In this document: positions 31,896-44,255 of the stretch, one piece after another | Layout of the letters: every line of letters starts with the position of its first letter | Position numbering within the stretch: the stretch's first letter is position 1 | Assembly (NCBI GenBank): GCA_037576215.1 | Contig: JBANDB010000020.1 | Span: forward strand, 248,001-312,000 | Length of the DNA stretch: 64,000 nucleotides | Direction of reading: 5' to 3' | Source of the DNA: Armillaria gallica | Lineage: Eukaryota; Basidiomycota; Agaricomycetes; Agaricales; Physalacriaceae | Program-made: the position numbers and the translations under genes | Notes under the pieces: model-generated | Database searches by the model: none | Seen by the model: the letters and a program-made list of their open reading frames with translations, nothing else | What the model was told of the DNA's origin: nothing

Positions 31896-34175
31896 ATGAG
31901 TGCTTCATGGATTCCTTGAAAATTTGTGCTTTCATCATATTTTACAATACCTGCCCCAATGACATGCCATTCGGACCGTTGTAATATGTGATATGTTGTT
32001 AGGCATCAACACTTCAAAACCAGTACTTGTTGAACGATCTTTTAAACTTTACGGATGATTTCAGCAGCAATATATGATGTTATCAGTAGTGAGAGGTGAA
32101 TGTATACTTAGAAGAAGACGAACGATGCTTGTAAGCCAAGAAGCTGCTCAGAAACGCGTTGTCGCTGTCGCGGTGCACCACCAAAACCCAAATATGGTAT
32201 CTGCGTTCTGACCTTTTTAGGATTCGGCAAATCCCTAAACGCATCAAAGGGAATTCAAAGTCAGCTGTACAGGTCCCCGATTCTTTCCGAAGAATGAGGA
32301 AACGACAGAGGGTTATAGGGAGCCGTAACTGGTTGTGAGTAGTGCCAAACTGTCTGGACAGGGGCTATACTCCAGGTTGACTTAGCTAATTTGCGGTGAT
32401 TGGCGAGCACTCAGCACGCTACGGCTGGCATGCCGGGTGGCTGAAACTGATTGCTGCTGTGGCTGTAAAATTCTGTCTTCCCGACTTCTCCCTATTGGTT
32501 CGCCGATAATCGTTCGCATGGCGCAATTGATGTCTTTTCAGTACCAGGACTGACCTGAGCTGCAGCACTGTCACTCTGTTCCTTCTTTCATCTTTCCTGA
32601 ATCACTGCAGAATGGTCTTCTATTGCTGCGATGAACATTAAGACATTATTGGCCGCTTCCACCAGGAACAAGCTGGTGATTGTCATATCATCAATCAGCA
32701 AGTGTGTACCAATATTCAATTTATAGACAGAACGTCCACGCTATTCTCTTCGAAAAGCTGAAGCTTGAGCGCTTGAGCACCACGTAGCACGCTTAGCATA
32801 CTCTGGAAGGTACGACATTGGAGAGCGAGTACCAAGAAAATGTTCAGCATGCATTTGGTGTGATTTGCGTACCCTTGTGGTGCTAGATTGACTTTCGAAA
32901 ACCCCGGCCTCGCCTTTGCCTTCAACTCTGGACTTTCCGATGCTGGTATGTCAGCCTGACACCATTAATTTCCTCGTACAACACAAGGTACCTTTGATAT
33001 TCACTGTGTCTGGCGAGCAGGGGTACAGTGTTGTTGAGGTGGTAGAGGGTCTTTGGGAAGTGCAGGTTCGCAAGCACATGGTACGTCCTTGCCACGTCAA
33101 TGACTGCCTTTTCGCTACTCATCGAGTACTATGTTAAGTGTCAAGATTCAGTTTCAAGCTTCAAAAATTCAAAGCTCGCAGCATTTGTATTCTCAGACAA
33201 TGACTTTCACCTTGCGGCAATGGTTTGACATCTGGCTAGCAAGGGCACAATGTTTTGACAGTGGTGCTGTTCTGTGGAACTTGGGTGAAGTGAAGGGTAC
33301 ACGGGCAGGCGCAATGTACGTACCTCAGATGCTGCCGACCGCTTTCGTAGCTGATGTTTGCGACATCAGACTCGGAATGGTTGGAACAGTGCCATCGACA
33401 TGCCCTATGGCGTTCTTAGTGACGATGGTTGTGCTGCTGCGATGTATTGACATCAGCGAGTGTTTTCCTATTGTGAGCTGACATTCCTGGTATTAAGTTT
33501 CAATTTTCTTTGTCAAGGCTTGATGCTAACAAGGGAAGAACCTCCGCCATCAATGGTGGCGCACGCACCGGATATATCTTAGTATTTTGGCTCGGCGACC
33601 TGTTATCAATAACTTGTACTTCCCCTGATGTACGTGCGCTGGTTGATATCTCACTCTGTTTTGGCTGACGACTTGGCATAGGACTCGGCGTTGACAAAGC
33701 TAGGCTCAAGGGAGGCTTAAGCTAGAGGGCAGGAGGCTAAATGTGCAAGTCTGCAGATCATGGCAGGTTTTCACTCGGATGCCAACTTTGTAACATCTTT
33801 GCGACACTCATTCAGGCCCACTACTTACCTTGTCGCATGGTCCTTTTAGCTGCCTGAGGTTGCGAGGGAAAATGTGAGCTGGTGGCAGCTGCGCTGCCAC
33901 CGAGCGAACTTTTTCCCCGCAACCAACCAGTGCTGTATTAGATTCATGTATGTTATTCAGAATGCCTAATTTTGATTTGGTCAAGTAAGTCTGAACTCTG
34001 TTAAGTATGAGGAAATCCTGCATCATGCAAGGTCAAGGTAGTGGGCTGCTGGTCTTAGTTATTTTTTGATAATGAATTTGAAAAATGAAAGAATCGGGGA
34101 CCCGGCTTCCGCCGCTACTGGATCCCTTACATCGATGCTTGCTCATGTACAGGGACTGGTCACAGGTCTAACCTG
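31722..34175. mobile_element. 2.45-kb TIR element, unclassified
   Basis: The left end (31722, CTAGCTAGTAGACCTGTGAC) and right end (34175, complement GCTAGCAGGTTAGACCTGTG) are inverted repeats continuing into ACCAGTCCCT, CATGAGCAAGC and ATCGATG. A nested inverted copy of the left subterminal region lies at 32163-32282, and its continuation (GGGACCCGGCTTCCG...) appears next to the right end at 34094. Internal frames (for example 32716-33122 minus) are not recognisable, so no transposase was identified. Confidence 0.5.
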
Positions 34176-34503
34176 CTAGCGACTTAATAAATGCGTGCAT
34201 ATCCTCTGGAACAGATGTCTGATGACCAATTAGCTCTTTCAGTTCCTGTAGCTGTGCTGCCTCATCCATACCATGTGTAAAACTGAGTCCCACCCATTCT
34301 GAATGGAAAACTTCAACATCTGAAGTACCTCTATTGCTTCTAGGTGTCAATTTCGTCGTAAGGCATCTGTCTCTTTCACACTAGAAAAAAATCTTTCTGA
34401 AGGCACTTTGACGGTGAATTATCTGCCTTATTGATCATATCTATGCTAAGAATAGCAGCTGCATGTGCAAGGGCTGATTAATCTTTGCGAAGCTTAATGG
34501 TAC

Positions 34504-34980
34504 ATGTCCTCAGAAATGATGGTTGGGAAGGAAAGGGGAGGGAACCGATCTTTATGGAAAACTGGTGGAGCACCATTGCATGACCCCCAGGTTGAAGGGG
34601 GTTTCGCATTGCTGCATCAGTTCTTAACCACACCACTCGATCTCTCACATTTCTGGGCTTTTGTTGACAACAGCGAAACTTATCCATTGCAAACCAGGGT
34701 CAACAGTCTGAAGGAACTGTATTTGCTTCCAGGCACGCAGTTCTTCGTCGATGTTTCATTTATATGGCCCACCGTCACCCAATCACTCACTGTTCTTGTT
34801 CTTCGTGGGTGTATTCCTAGTCGGATATCTGATATGTTCCTTTATAGGTAAAGAACGCACCGGGGGCTTGGTTGGTCACATTAGCCTTGGGGGCTTGAAT
34901 GTTTGCCTGAGCTGAGTGTGTTCGTTCCATACTGGAGTGCTCGTTCGACCCTACAGATGATCGAAACCTGGGGATTGTGA
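34504..34980 (+). pseudogene. Duplicated fragment of the F-box/LRR remnant
   Basis: Inverted, near-identical copy (about 95% by eye) of roughly 11805-12225. It reads HDPQVEGGFALLHQFLTTPL, SLKELYLLPGTQFFVDVSFI and SLTVLVLRGC in one open frame, ending in the same splice-donor-like GTAAAGAACG. Both edges end abruptly and there is no F-box, so it is a segmental duplicate, not a gene. Confidence 0.8.
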
Positions 34981-35281
34981 TTGCTATACAAAATATCAAC
35001 ACCGGTACAGCTGACGGCGACATTGGGCAAAAGATAAATTGCGTTATTATTCAATACTGTCTCTGTTTGTAGGACAGGAAGAGGATGTCCTTGGAAATGA
35101 GCTACAAGGATGGTATGGCTCCTCTTCAATGTGACCGGCGTGGAGGAGCCTAACTGGTTTGGATTGTGGGAACTCTCCGGAAATGGCCGGACATTCGATG
35201 ACTCACTGACTCAGCACTGTCATCCAGCTCGATGAGATATTTCAAATTATCATCATCGAGATCCTAGAGTACAGTATCCCC

Positions 35282-35747
35282 AGGACCCCTGATTATTCCT
35301 ACAGAGGTTGGTACAGGAATTTTGGCCTTTTTGAAGACTTGTCCGGACTTTTTGGTGACTGCGGAGCCTGAAATTTTTCCGGACTTTTGATCTGACCTGT
35401 CAGAATTTGGCCTAAATATGGCCCAAAATATCATTTTTCACCCCAAATCCAACTGATTGTGCTCTCATTGTCCACCTCGTCACGCAAATGCCATTGTACA
35501 CTTTTCTGCCTGTTCTGAATGGGCGACATAGGTCATGGTCTTGTGGCGGTGGCAGACAATAATCAGTCCTTTGTCCGGACTGCTGTACCAACCTCTCCAC
35601 CGTGCATTGCCTCGTCCGGATGAATTGTTCCCGCATATATTGTCTGGACCCTCCTTTGTCCGGACTTATGTACCGACATTTTGTACTTTGGAGGTCAAAT
35701 TTGTCCGGACTTTTCAACCAACCTTAGTAGGGATAATCAGGGGTCCT
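35282..35747. mobile_element. 466-bp hAT-type MITE with 8-bp target duplication
   Basis: Ends AGGACCCCTGATTATTCCTA and the complement of TAGGGATAATCAGGGGTCCT form an inverted repeat of about 30 bp. It is flanked on both sides by GTATCCCC (35274-35281 and 35748-35755), an 8-bp duplication typical of hAT elements. The interior contains GTCCGGAC-type palindromes at least six times, usually as TTGTCCGGACTT. No transposase is present. Confidence 0.9.
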
Positions 35748-35787
35748 GTATCCCCCTGTTTTCAATTTCTTCGCTGCGAGTAAGATT

Positions 35788-35838
35788 ACTAGCAGCCGTC
35801 GGTCGACGACTTGGACCTTGCTTTGGCAGTCAAACTTT
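35788..35838. repeat. Junction repeat, diverged Y copy
   Basis: ACTAGCAGCCGTCGGTCGAC and ACCTTGCTTTGGCAGTCAAA match the Y halves at 13476-13516 and 14200-14241. Confidence 0.6.
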
Positions 35839-35926
35839 TATAACTACACAGGGGTTGTACACATAGCATCCAATCCTGAAATCTGAGTATGTAAAAAATA
35901 GTGACCATTCACCAGCTCTGTTATTA

Positions 35927-36744
35927 CAGCTCTTTTCATAATTATGCGGAACCTCCATTTTGAAAAATCTATGTGGTCTTGTTTGCATCAGAAGATGGCT
36001 CGGTGCGAGAACTATTGCTTTTTTATTGGCACAATCCGCTGTCTTGCATCCCGCTCTTGCTCCAAGTTCGACACACCCTGAGACTGCCAATGTAATAAAT
36101 AGGGCACAAGAGCACTCATTTTAATACTTATTTAGTACAAATGCTCTGGTATCTAACCACAAAGCCATTCATACCAATCACGAGTAGCGAGCCGCAGTGC
36201 CGCCTAGTTTGACATCATGCATACATGCACTTCGAGTCTCCTGAAATCAGTAATAACGGGGAAGGAAAATGGGATACCTTTGTCCGTTTTCCAAGTGTCT
36301 CCAGGGCAGTGACTGGCAGCAATGTTACGGGGAGTCCGACACCACAGTGTATCTCGCCGTGAAGATGTTCGTAGGATCCTAGCTGCCATTGGAAATATAT
36401 ACAGAATAATCAGGATGTGTGTGAGAGAGCCAAGATAGATACAACCTTGGTGTCGCGTCAGGAATTGAAGCGCTCATCGAGCATTGCCAGCATGTACAGA
36501 CATGGCCATGCAAGGTTCGTCACACATCTAGGGTTCGAGTTGGGGTATAGGGCATGCCAGAGGAGTGGACACAGTCAGTAAATGACTTTGGGCGCAGGAA
36601 ACGGGCGTTGTAGCATAGGCGGGCACGTTCAGCATGGTTCAGGGCACAACATGGTGGGAAGAAAGAGAGCTGGGACCATGTGATCCAAACATGAGCACAT
36701 ACGATTTTCAAAATGAGGATTCCGCATAATTATGAAAACAGCTG
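35927..36744. mobile_element. 818-bp Tc1/mariner-like non-autonomous element
   Basis: Ends CAGCTCTTTTCATAATTATG and the complement of CATAATTATGAAAACAGCTG give an inverted repeat of about 36 bp with few mismatches, continuing into CGGAACC. TA flanks both ends (35925-35926, 36745-36746). The interior has only short frames and no DDE transposase. Confidence 0.78.
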
Positions 36745-36800
36745 TAAGATGAACAATGTCCCCAATGCTACAGACATTGTTAGCACTATGATAAGCATAT

Positions 36801-37262
36801 ATGGTACTTGCTTCGACAATTGTCACTAACGTGACCGACAATGAAGTGAGTATGTGGATTGCTTTTCTACTTCTTTTCTCATGCAGAATCCTTGACCTTG
36901 TTTCCCGTCAGTATGCTGATTTCCTTTTACCTCTTGCTCTCTCTTCCGCCCTTGTCTCCCCAGAAGTTATCAAACTAGAACTGAGAGACGATGCACCGAT
37001 TGAAGATAGCGCTCCCATTGTTGATATCAACCTGTACCAGGGAGAGGCTGATGCCGTAGAGAGTACAATCATTAAGGTGAGCGCCTGTGACCATCGTGTG
37101 GGGCTTTCTTCGTTCTTTCGAGTCATCACAGAATCCATCTACTACATGAGTATCATAACAGAACTTTGTAAAATGTCTCGCGGTTTGCCAGACGGAAACA
37201 GTACTGATCGTGAAATCGGAGCGCTTGTATTGCTGTATGTTAAACAGGCTTGTGAAAAATAA
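36801..37262 (+). CDS. Hypothetical protein, 153 codons
   Basis: The frame opens at ATG 36801 and has a hydrophobic N-terminal segment (MWIAFLLLFSCRILDLV) that could be a membrane helix, then an acidic central part (ELRDDAPIEDSAPIVDINLY). No family recognised. Supported only by length and composition. Confidence 0.35.
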   Translation: MVLASTIVTNVTDNEVSMWIAFLLLFSCRILDLVSRQYADFLLPLALSSALVSPEVIKLELRDDAPIEDSAPIVDINLYQGEADAVESTIIKVSACDHRVGLSSFFRVITESIYYMSIITELCKMSRGLPDGNSTDREIGALVLLYVKQACEK

Positions 37263-37269
37263 AGCACAG

Positions 37270-37720
37270 CTTTTGAAAATAATTTAAGATAAGTAAAACT
37301 ATAAACCATATGTTTTGAAATAAGTTAAGATAAGATTAACAATAGGACTAAACATACTATATTGAGCGAGAACATAGTCTCCGGGGTCATATTACTTTAT
37401 ATAGGAAGAACAAATATATGCAAGCACCGGTAAGTCATGTAACTGGAGCGTACCAGTCATGTATTCCATAATGTGGACACCAGCAGACATGACTGGCAAG
37501 ATAGAGAGAGAGAGAGAGAGATGAAGGCGATCGTGAGGCATGACATCAATTCCACAAAAGGTAAATGCAAATTAGCAAGTAACTGAACATCTCGTGTTTT
37601 TACATAATACAAAGCACGATAGGCTAATGTGTATATCGATATCATATTGCAGAGCAAACACCACACAGCAGACAACTACATAACAAAACACGAGACGCAA
37701 GATGAATAAACTAACTACAT
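37270..37720. other. Non-coding, includes a (GA)n microsatellite at about 37499-37521
   Basis: A run of about eleven GA repeats occurs in AT-rich sequence. It is probably the 3' flank of the minus-strand gene that ends at 37727. Confidence 0.5.
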
Positions 37721-40462
37721 AGACGACTACATATCAGGTCCATAGCCAGCCTTGACCAACACCTCAGGCTTGGGAGCCTGTCCGAGCACAACAATGAACT
37801 GAGCATTGAGCGAGATACGAGGGCTCTGTGGGGTCGGAGCCCAGATGGAAGGTGTATATCCAACAGCTATGAGTGTGAACCAATCAAGCTCCTTGTTGGG
37901 CCTGATACAAGGCATAGTGGCAAGCTGGTCAAAGTCACTTGGGCGAAAGAGAAAATGGCGACCCTTCAAGGTGTGACTGTCAAACACAGGAACTAGGGTG
38001 CCAAACATCAAAGTAAGTGGAAGGATAGGACAAGAAGCAAGACATAGCCACAGAAACAAGGAGGAAAGCAGAGAAGACATAATCAGTAACCACCCAGGAA
38101 ATGAACAACAAAATAGGACATACTGTCATCCTCAAACCCCAAGCAATGATAAAAGTCAGGCAGGGATCATGATTTGAGACTGGCAGGCTTCGATGGCGAC
38201 TTGGGCCACAGGGACCTTCCAGGCGAGGCAGTGCTGCTACCTGAAGATGTCACTGCTGGCACGAGTGATTTGGCATGGAGTGGTGAGGGACCTAAGAGCA
38301 CGGGTCAACATAGGATATATACAACAACAAAGATACTCATGCATGTTGGTGTTACTGGACAGATTGACAAGCGACAAACCCCAAGTAGAGAAATCAATAC
38401 CCTCCATACGGATGTTCTCTGAGTGACTGATGGGAACATCAAATAGGGTACACAGAGCAGTTGTCTCGTGCCTCCACAGTTGAATGAATGGCAGGAGGCA
38501 AACACCATGCACAGTCTTACCACCCACGGCAGTCCTCACCACAAGACTACTGCCCATGACAACACCCACGATTATAGGCACAGCAGTGTGGGCAGTGCAA
38601 ACCAACTTATAACCATCGTTTGAGAAGGCTGTGAGAGGCATGGTGGACAGGCTGCAGAACTGACCATGTCCGAAAAACATGCGAGCTGCCATAATGGAAC
38701 TACGATGCAGTGAGACCAAGATAAGACAAGAAAATACCAAGTATCACAAACCAGATCACATCTATGTTGAAGAAGCGCGAAATCAAATCAAACATGATGA
38801 ATGGAGGCTAGTCAAACACATCCTCAGTCATTCCAATGGGAAGCATGGCCCAGAAACCGCTAAATCAAAGAGGATGAACACACATATAAACAGATATAAG
38901 GGCAAAGAAAGGCATACCCCAGACCGGGCAATGTCATATAGTATTCTACAAGCTGCTCTTCCTGGAGCTCAATTAACATTATGCATGAACCTTCGTCTTC
39001 TGGTTCAGGAGGACTACAAATCAAAATCAACATGCAAGTCACCACAAAAACGGTATTCGCACACCTCATATCAGAATGGCTGGTAATGCCAGATGCAGAT
39101 GCTTGCGGATCAATGCCAACATCATCATCATCCAGTTGAGAGGCATTGTACATGGAGCTACCCAAAATGTCACAATTGACCACACTCCACAGTACCCAGA
39201 TGTATGTATGTACCCTATGAGAGCATTGAGAGCATCAAAAAACCCATCAGGACGCATGATACCAGACGTGGATGAAGTGGCTACACCAGTTAGCAAATAC
39301 ACACATGCAGAATTGATGATGACTAACCAGCAACAACAGAGCCTGATGCTATGGCTATGGCCGAATGAATTCCCCCAGTCGACACAGAAAGAAAGGGTGC
39401 TGCTAATGTATGAGTCAATATTCAGCATCACACCCATCCCCTGGGAGAGACTGGATACGTACCTTCTCCAGATAGGACAAGAGTCTTGACAGGGGTGCTC
39501 AAAGAAAGGGAAGGCTCACACAATGCAAGCAGGTCTGTTTGCACTGGAAGAGGCTTGACAGAGGGAACAGCCTTCCCCTTCCTGGCATTCTTACACTTCT
39601 TGGGTGAACCTGGGAGAGGCGGACCATCTAAGTCCTCAAGGTATACGACCGGCACAGCTGGAAGTTCAGCAGTAGGGACAGAAGAAGCGACCATGCCCGA
39701 TGAGACAGGAAGCAAGACCGGGATAGAATGCTGGACTGAGCTGCAAGAAGGAAGAACCAAAAGGATGCTCAACGCATGAGAAAACAGAATGGAACAGCCA
39801 TGCTTACCTATTGGGGAGGGGTCCAGCCAAGGGCTTGGGGACAAACCTGAGGCAACACATAGTAGATCTATGGAGTGGGCTGAACAACATCAAATGAGTG
39901 AGACCATTGAACCCAGACAGGATATGGAGGTAAAAAGAAACAACACAGAAGGGAACACAAGTGTTCATGGAAGGTAGAAAGGGTGCATATACATATGGAA
40001 TAGAGCTGATGGAAGTATCACCCACCTAGGAACAGACGGATCATCTTTGACATAACCAGGGCCAGCCACATGTTGAGCCAGGCCATTCTGGATCCTGACA
40101 ATAAAAACAGTGAGCACATAACAAAGGAGATACATGTACAACACAACAAATGCACATAGTGTCCACATAGCAGCTGCACTCGGTCTTATTCTTTGTGTGC
40201 CTGCATAATATGGAAAGTTTGAACCTTAGGATATCAAAAGGCAAATAAAGAGGATGGATATGAATGAGGAAGCACAGAGACTGGATTCCACAGGGACAGC
40301 AGGTGCGACAGATAGCGATGGCTGAACATGGTGATTCATCGTGGCAACAGACGAATCAGATACAACAGGGACAGCTGCGGTCCCAGCAGCTACCTCGAGT
40401 GTATCCCCATCAGAGTCACCGCTCACACTCTCCTCACCAGACACAGATTCAGACCTAGGCGC

Positions 40463-42130
40463 TGAAGAGACTCTGCATGTGCAAGCTAGAAATGCAACAG
40501 CGTCGAAGACACTGATCACACTCACACCCAACACTACACACACAAACCCTCAAGTTCTTGGGGGGATATTATGCGATAGAAGCAGATTGAAGCAAAACAA
40601 CTAAACTCTCAGAATATACAATACACGCGTATAGCAATAGCGCGCGTCACGTATCTAGATCTCTCTAAGTCCAAAGGCTTTTATAACAAGAGGGGCGACC
40701 AATGTCGCCGGGCCTCAAGGCAAGGTGTACTACAATACACGATATGCCGCCACACACCCACAAAACCCTCAATAAGTCGCACGCGTCACACACAGGTAAC
40801 CACAACAACCTAAACACACTCTAAACACAACCCAAAGCTTGCGCTCTAAGCAGAAACCCTTCACAAAACGTCCACTCAAGCCACAGGATTTGAACCTACG
40901 CACTCAAGCTTCCAAAACCAATCGTAGACCCACAGGGTTTGAACCTATGCCAATCCAGAGACACAATAACCAACTAAACCCCATCCGACAAGCCAAAGGG
41001 TTTGAACCTCTGCCACTTGTGGAATGGTATACCCAACTAAGCGTGTGCTAATCAGACCACAGGGTTTGAACCTGTGCCGCCTGTAGCACCGCGCGTCACA
41101 AGAAACCCTCAAAACTCAAGAGCGCGTCCGCAATGACACAATATCTCTTATTCTCAGGGTAGAGCGCAGTCAACCAATCACTCAAACCATACACAAGTCC
41201 CCGCTAGGCAAGTCCCCTGCTAAGCAAGTCCCCCGCTAAGCTTTCTATGCCTCGCGCGCAACTCAATTCACTCGGTATGATATCAATTCTAGGTTTATTC
41301 TCTCTCGCTCGAAGTTACAAACTAATCCTGCTGCTAGGGCGTCAAGCTGGAGGCTTGCGCGACTACAACGGGGGTCCAAAACTTGTACACTATTACTACA
41401 CTACGGTATTTATACTATGCGCTCTACATATTAATACAACCTTAAATAGTAACTCTTGACTGGCAGAACTTCCTTTCCTGAGTCCCGGGCATGTTGCTAT
41501 AATCACGCCATTGCTTGGCGCTTACTCAGCGCTCCAGCTCGGGGCCAGATCCTGGTCTCTCAGCTGCGTGACATCGGTTAACTGCGCTATCCGCGCATAC
41601 TGACATCGCCTAGTATGTCCTCGGAGTTGTAGCCTACCCCGCAACTCTTATTTATGGTAATAACATCTTCTAGTGATTTCCATGGTCTTCTAGGACCACC
41701 AGCATCTAGTCTAGGCCTTGCGCGCATCAGCCAAAGTCAGGGACATCAGTCTTACTTCAATTCTAAACATTCTGAGGTCTAGCGCGCTAGTTCCCTGCAT
41801 GGCAGTGCCTCGTGCGTCATAGATCAAGGTTGCATGAAGTATCAATTATCTCTTGAGCTTCACTGGTTCCATTCTTAGCACGTGTCTTCCATGCATTGTC
41901 AGTGTACTCAGTGTCAAGTGCTGGGGCTTTAGACTTAGTGTGACCCTTATGGTATCACTCTGCAGTTAAGCCTTGCGCTCCACCAAGCATCACTCAAGGA
42001 ACTTCATTGTCCGCACTTAGTACACTGCACTCTAAGGTATATCTCATTGCTTTGGTATCTAGGTCTTATAGAATGTATGTATTGATACATTTCGTGAAAT
42101 TACATGTGTGAACACTTTTCAAGCGTGTCA
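40463..42130 (-). mobile_element. Solo LTR (1,668 bp), older relative of the 50.6-59.3 kb element
   Basis: Reverse-complement reading starts TGACACGCTTGAAAAG at 42130 and ends GAGTCTCTTCA at 40463, the same termini as the two long LTRs. It is flanked by GCGC on both sides (40459-40462 and 42131-42134), a 4-bp target duplication, like the ACGT of the complete element. Overall identity to the young LTRs is clearly lower (roughly 80-90% by eye, worst in the first 600 bp). Confidence 0.88.
40886..41072 (-). repeat. Four B-box/T-arm motifs in the solo LTR
   Basis: On the minus strand GGTTCAAA(T/C)CC occurs at 40886-40896, 40935-40945, 40998-41008 and 41062-41072, each within a short stem such as CACAGG...CCTGTG. 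These are the counterparts of the seven-copy array in the young LTRs. Confidence 0.85.
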
Positions 42131-43139
42131 GCGCAAAGGAGTCGGATGAGTATAAGCAGTGCACAGACAAGGAAACAGGTACCCATCAGATTTTTCTTCA
42201 GCAATATCATCAATGAAAGCATTTTGCATAGCAGACCTTTCACACAAAATTTAAGTATCACTATAGAGAGAAGAGAAAACGGGTTTACTTACTCGGATGA
42301 TGCATCATAGCTAGCATCAGAGTATTCACTGGAGGCATGCTCAATGTTGTCAACCATATCAGTGCACATGACATACTGAGCACCGGAAACAGGAACATTG
42401 CTGCAAGGAATTGTAGATCCAAAACATAGAGATACAAGGACACACGAACCTGGACGAAGTGGGCACGTTGATTGCAGACACTTCATCAGGCCCCAACTCA
42501 CCATACGACACACGATGGCATAGAGTCTGTGATGCAACACCAACAGGGTGGCTGTGAGGCCAAAAAAAAAAAAAAAAAAAAACCCCCGCATCAAAAAAAG
42601 GGAGAAATAAAATAAAACCCAGGACAAGACATAAGTCAAGCAACAGCAGGTACAAGACCAGCACGCACCTAATGGACATGGCAGGAAGCTCATGGAAAGC
42701 AGTGCACCCTGGTCCAGGCAATGGACTCGATGAATGCCTAAAGCATAAGCAATGTGAGAATAGATATAAAGACGAGATGAGAGACATAGAGGTGTGAACA
42801 TGGACTTACCCTTCAGCAGATTCATCACTGACAACACGAGAGCGACAACTCGACTGACTTTTTTTGAGAGGAGGAACACTGCAGTGAAGTGAGAGACAGG
42901 CGTAGGCAGAGGGTAAGAAAGACACCCACTCAGCAGCAACGTCAGTAGGGACGACCTGCATATAAGGCAGCACGATGTCGGACGAGAGTGCAGAGATGGC
43001 AGACACTGTATGGGCCACCAAAAGGCAGTTGGAATGCTTGTGCTTTGAAGTGTGCATGCTATACACACACATGAAAAAAAAGCACCAACATAAAGAGGCA
43101 TGGAAATGCGTATGAGGCAGTGGGTGCAGACATGATGAG

Positions 43140-44255
43140 AATAAGTTCCGAGTGTGGGGGGGCAAAATCAGAATGGATACAAGGAGCAGTTGTGTCCCAA
43201 TTTAAAGAGGGAGCCACACCCAAGGAATAGAAATTCACGAGTAGAAAGGAGAAGGTGACACACAGGGAAAGGCAATAGCAAAACCAAACAGGCAAGCAGA
43301 CAGGAACAGACCCAAGACAGTGAACAAGGGGGGAGAGAGAAGGACATTATGGAATGAATAAGGTAGAAACAGCACAAATGAAGGAAGAGAGGACCAATGT
43401 TGGGAGGCCTGCAACACACACATCTACCCGATGGACAGTGCCAATCGAGTACAGAAGAGCACAGGAACGCAGATCAAATGCCAAAGCAATGCGTCACACT
43501 GCACAAAATGAAACACAACCCAGACGGACGACAAAATTGAAATTAAAGAAGAAAAGAAGAGCAAGAGGGAAAGGAAATGAAAATCCAAAAAAAATAAAAA
43601 TAAAAATCTACACAAGGCATTTGAATGACACAAAAAAGAGGAAAACGGAATAAGAGATAGGGCATACAGAAGACTAAAGGAGCAAGGTGGAACACATGAA
43701 GATCTACGACACAACACTTGAGACAACAGGCGCAGAAAGATCAATGCAAAGCAACAGAAGGTGGGAGCGTGTGCGACGCAATTCTGTATATACAAGGCAA
43801 GGTGAAAGAGGATCAGATAGGGACAGAGCGTGAAGCACACACCCACACAGTTACCACAAGGAGTGAGTCAAGGCAGAACTCACAAATATCTACAACACAA
43901 CACTCAAGATGACAGGTGCAGGAGAACAACGCAGTGCAACAGGAGGCATGAGCGTGATGCGACACAATTTGGTATATACAAGGTAAAAGAGGTTCAGAGA
44001 TAGGGTCAGAGCACAGAGCACACACAGAGTTACTGCAAGGAATGAGCCAGATGATGCAACAAGAACAAATGATATTCAAAAAATAATAAGTAGAAGTTAG
44101 ACTTCAATAACAGAAATAGCAAAGGCCAATGTGAAAGGGGAGCACCAGCATGCAGCCAAGGCATCACACCGGTCATAGACACACATAAACGCCACGCACA
44201 CAATCAACAAAAGGAAAAGGCAAAATGCAGGATTACAACCAGACATTCGACAACC
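43140..44255. other. Divergent promoter region with a tandem duplication of about 190 bp
   Basis: This lies between the starts of two divergent genes. Units at about 43695-43880 and 43890-44050 share CTACGACACAACACTTGAGA-like, GACGCAATTyTGTATATACA and CACACACAGTTAC-like blocks, about 80% by eye. Long T-rich (minus) tracts surround it. No RNA gene was recognised. Confidence 0.55.

Larger units (their letters stand above)
37727..43133 (-). pseudogene. Large multi-exon gene of an unrecognised mushroom family, interrupted by a solo LTR and one stop
   Basis: From a tentative ATG at 43131-43133 a chain of short introns joins exons reading SDIVLPYMQ, RSRVVSDESAEG, HSSSPLPGPGCTAFHEL, GPDEVSAINVPTSS, NVPVSGAQYVMCTDM, EYSDASYDASSE, SAMQNAFIDDIAEEKSDG, SESVSGEESVSGDSDGDTLE, KDDPSVPRSTMCC, PAVPVVYLEDLDGPPLPGSP, IMRPDGFFDALNAL, QASASGITSHSDM, LIELQEEQLVEYYMTLPGL and GFWAMLPIGMTEDVFD. 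A TAG (38808-38810) follows, but the frame continues: PPFIMFDLISRFFNIDVI, MAARMFFGHGQFC, KTVHGVCLLPFIQLW, GRHFLFRPSDFDQLATMP and ISLNAQFIVVLGQAP to the stop at 37727. The N-terminal half is acidic and Ser/Pro-rich, the C-terminal half globular. I recall similar sequences as repetitive, unnamed mushroom proteins. Function unknown. The solo LTR at 40463-42130 lies inside an intron, four bases before its AG. Confidence 0.6.

Noticed and set aside
42289..43101. Long minus-strand frame of 270 codons rich in Leu/Cys/Phe, suggesting a membrane protein
   Set aside because: It runs straight through several well-supported exons and their pyrimidine-rich introns in other frames; hydrophobicity comes from the intron tracts.
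43424..43846. 140-codon minus-strand frame with signal-peptide-like text
   Set aside because: Translation of a T-rich spacer between divergent genes; partly covers the tandem duplication.
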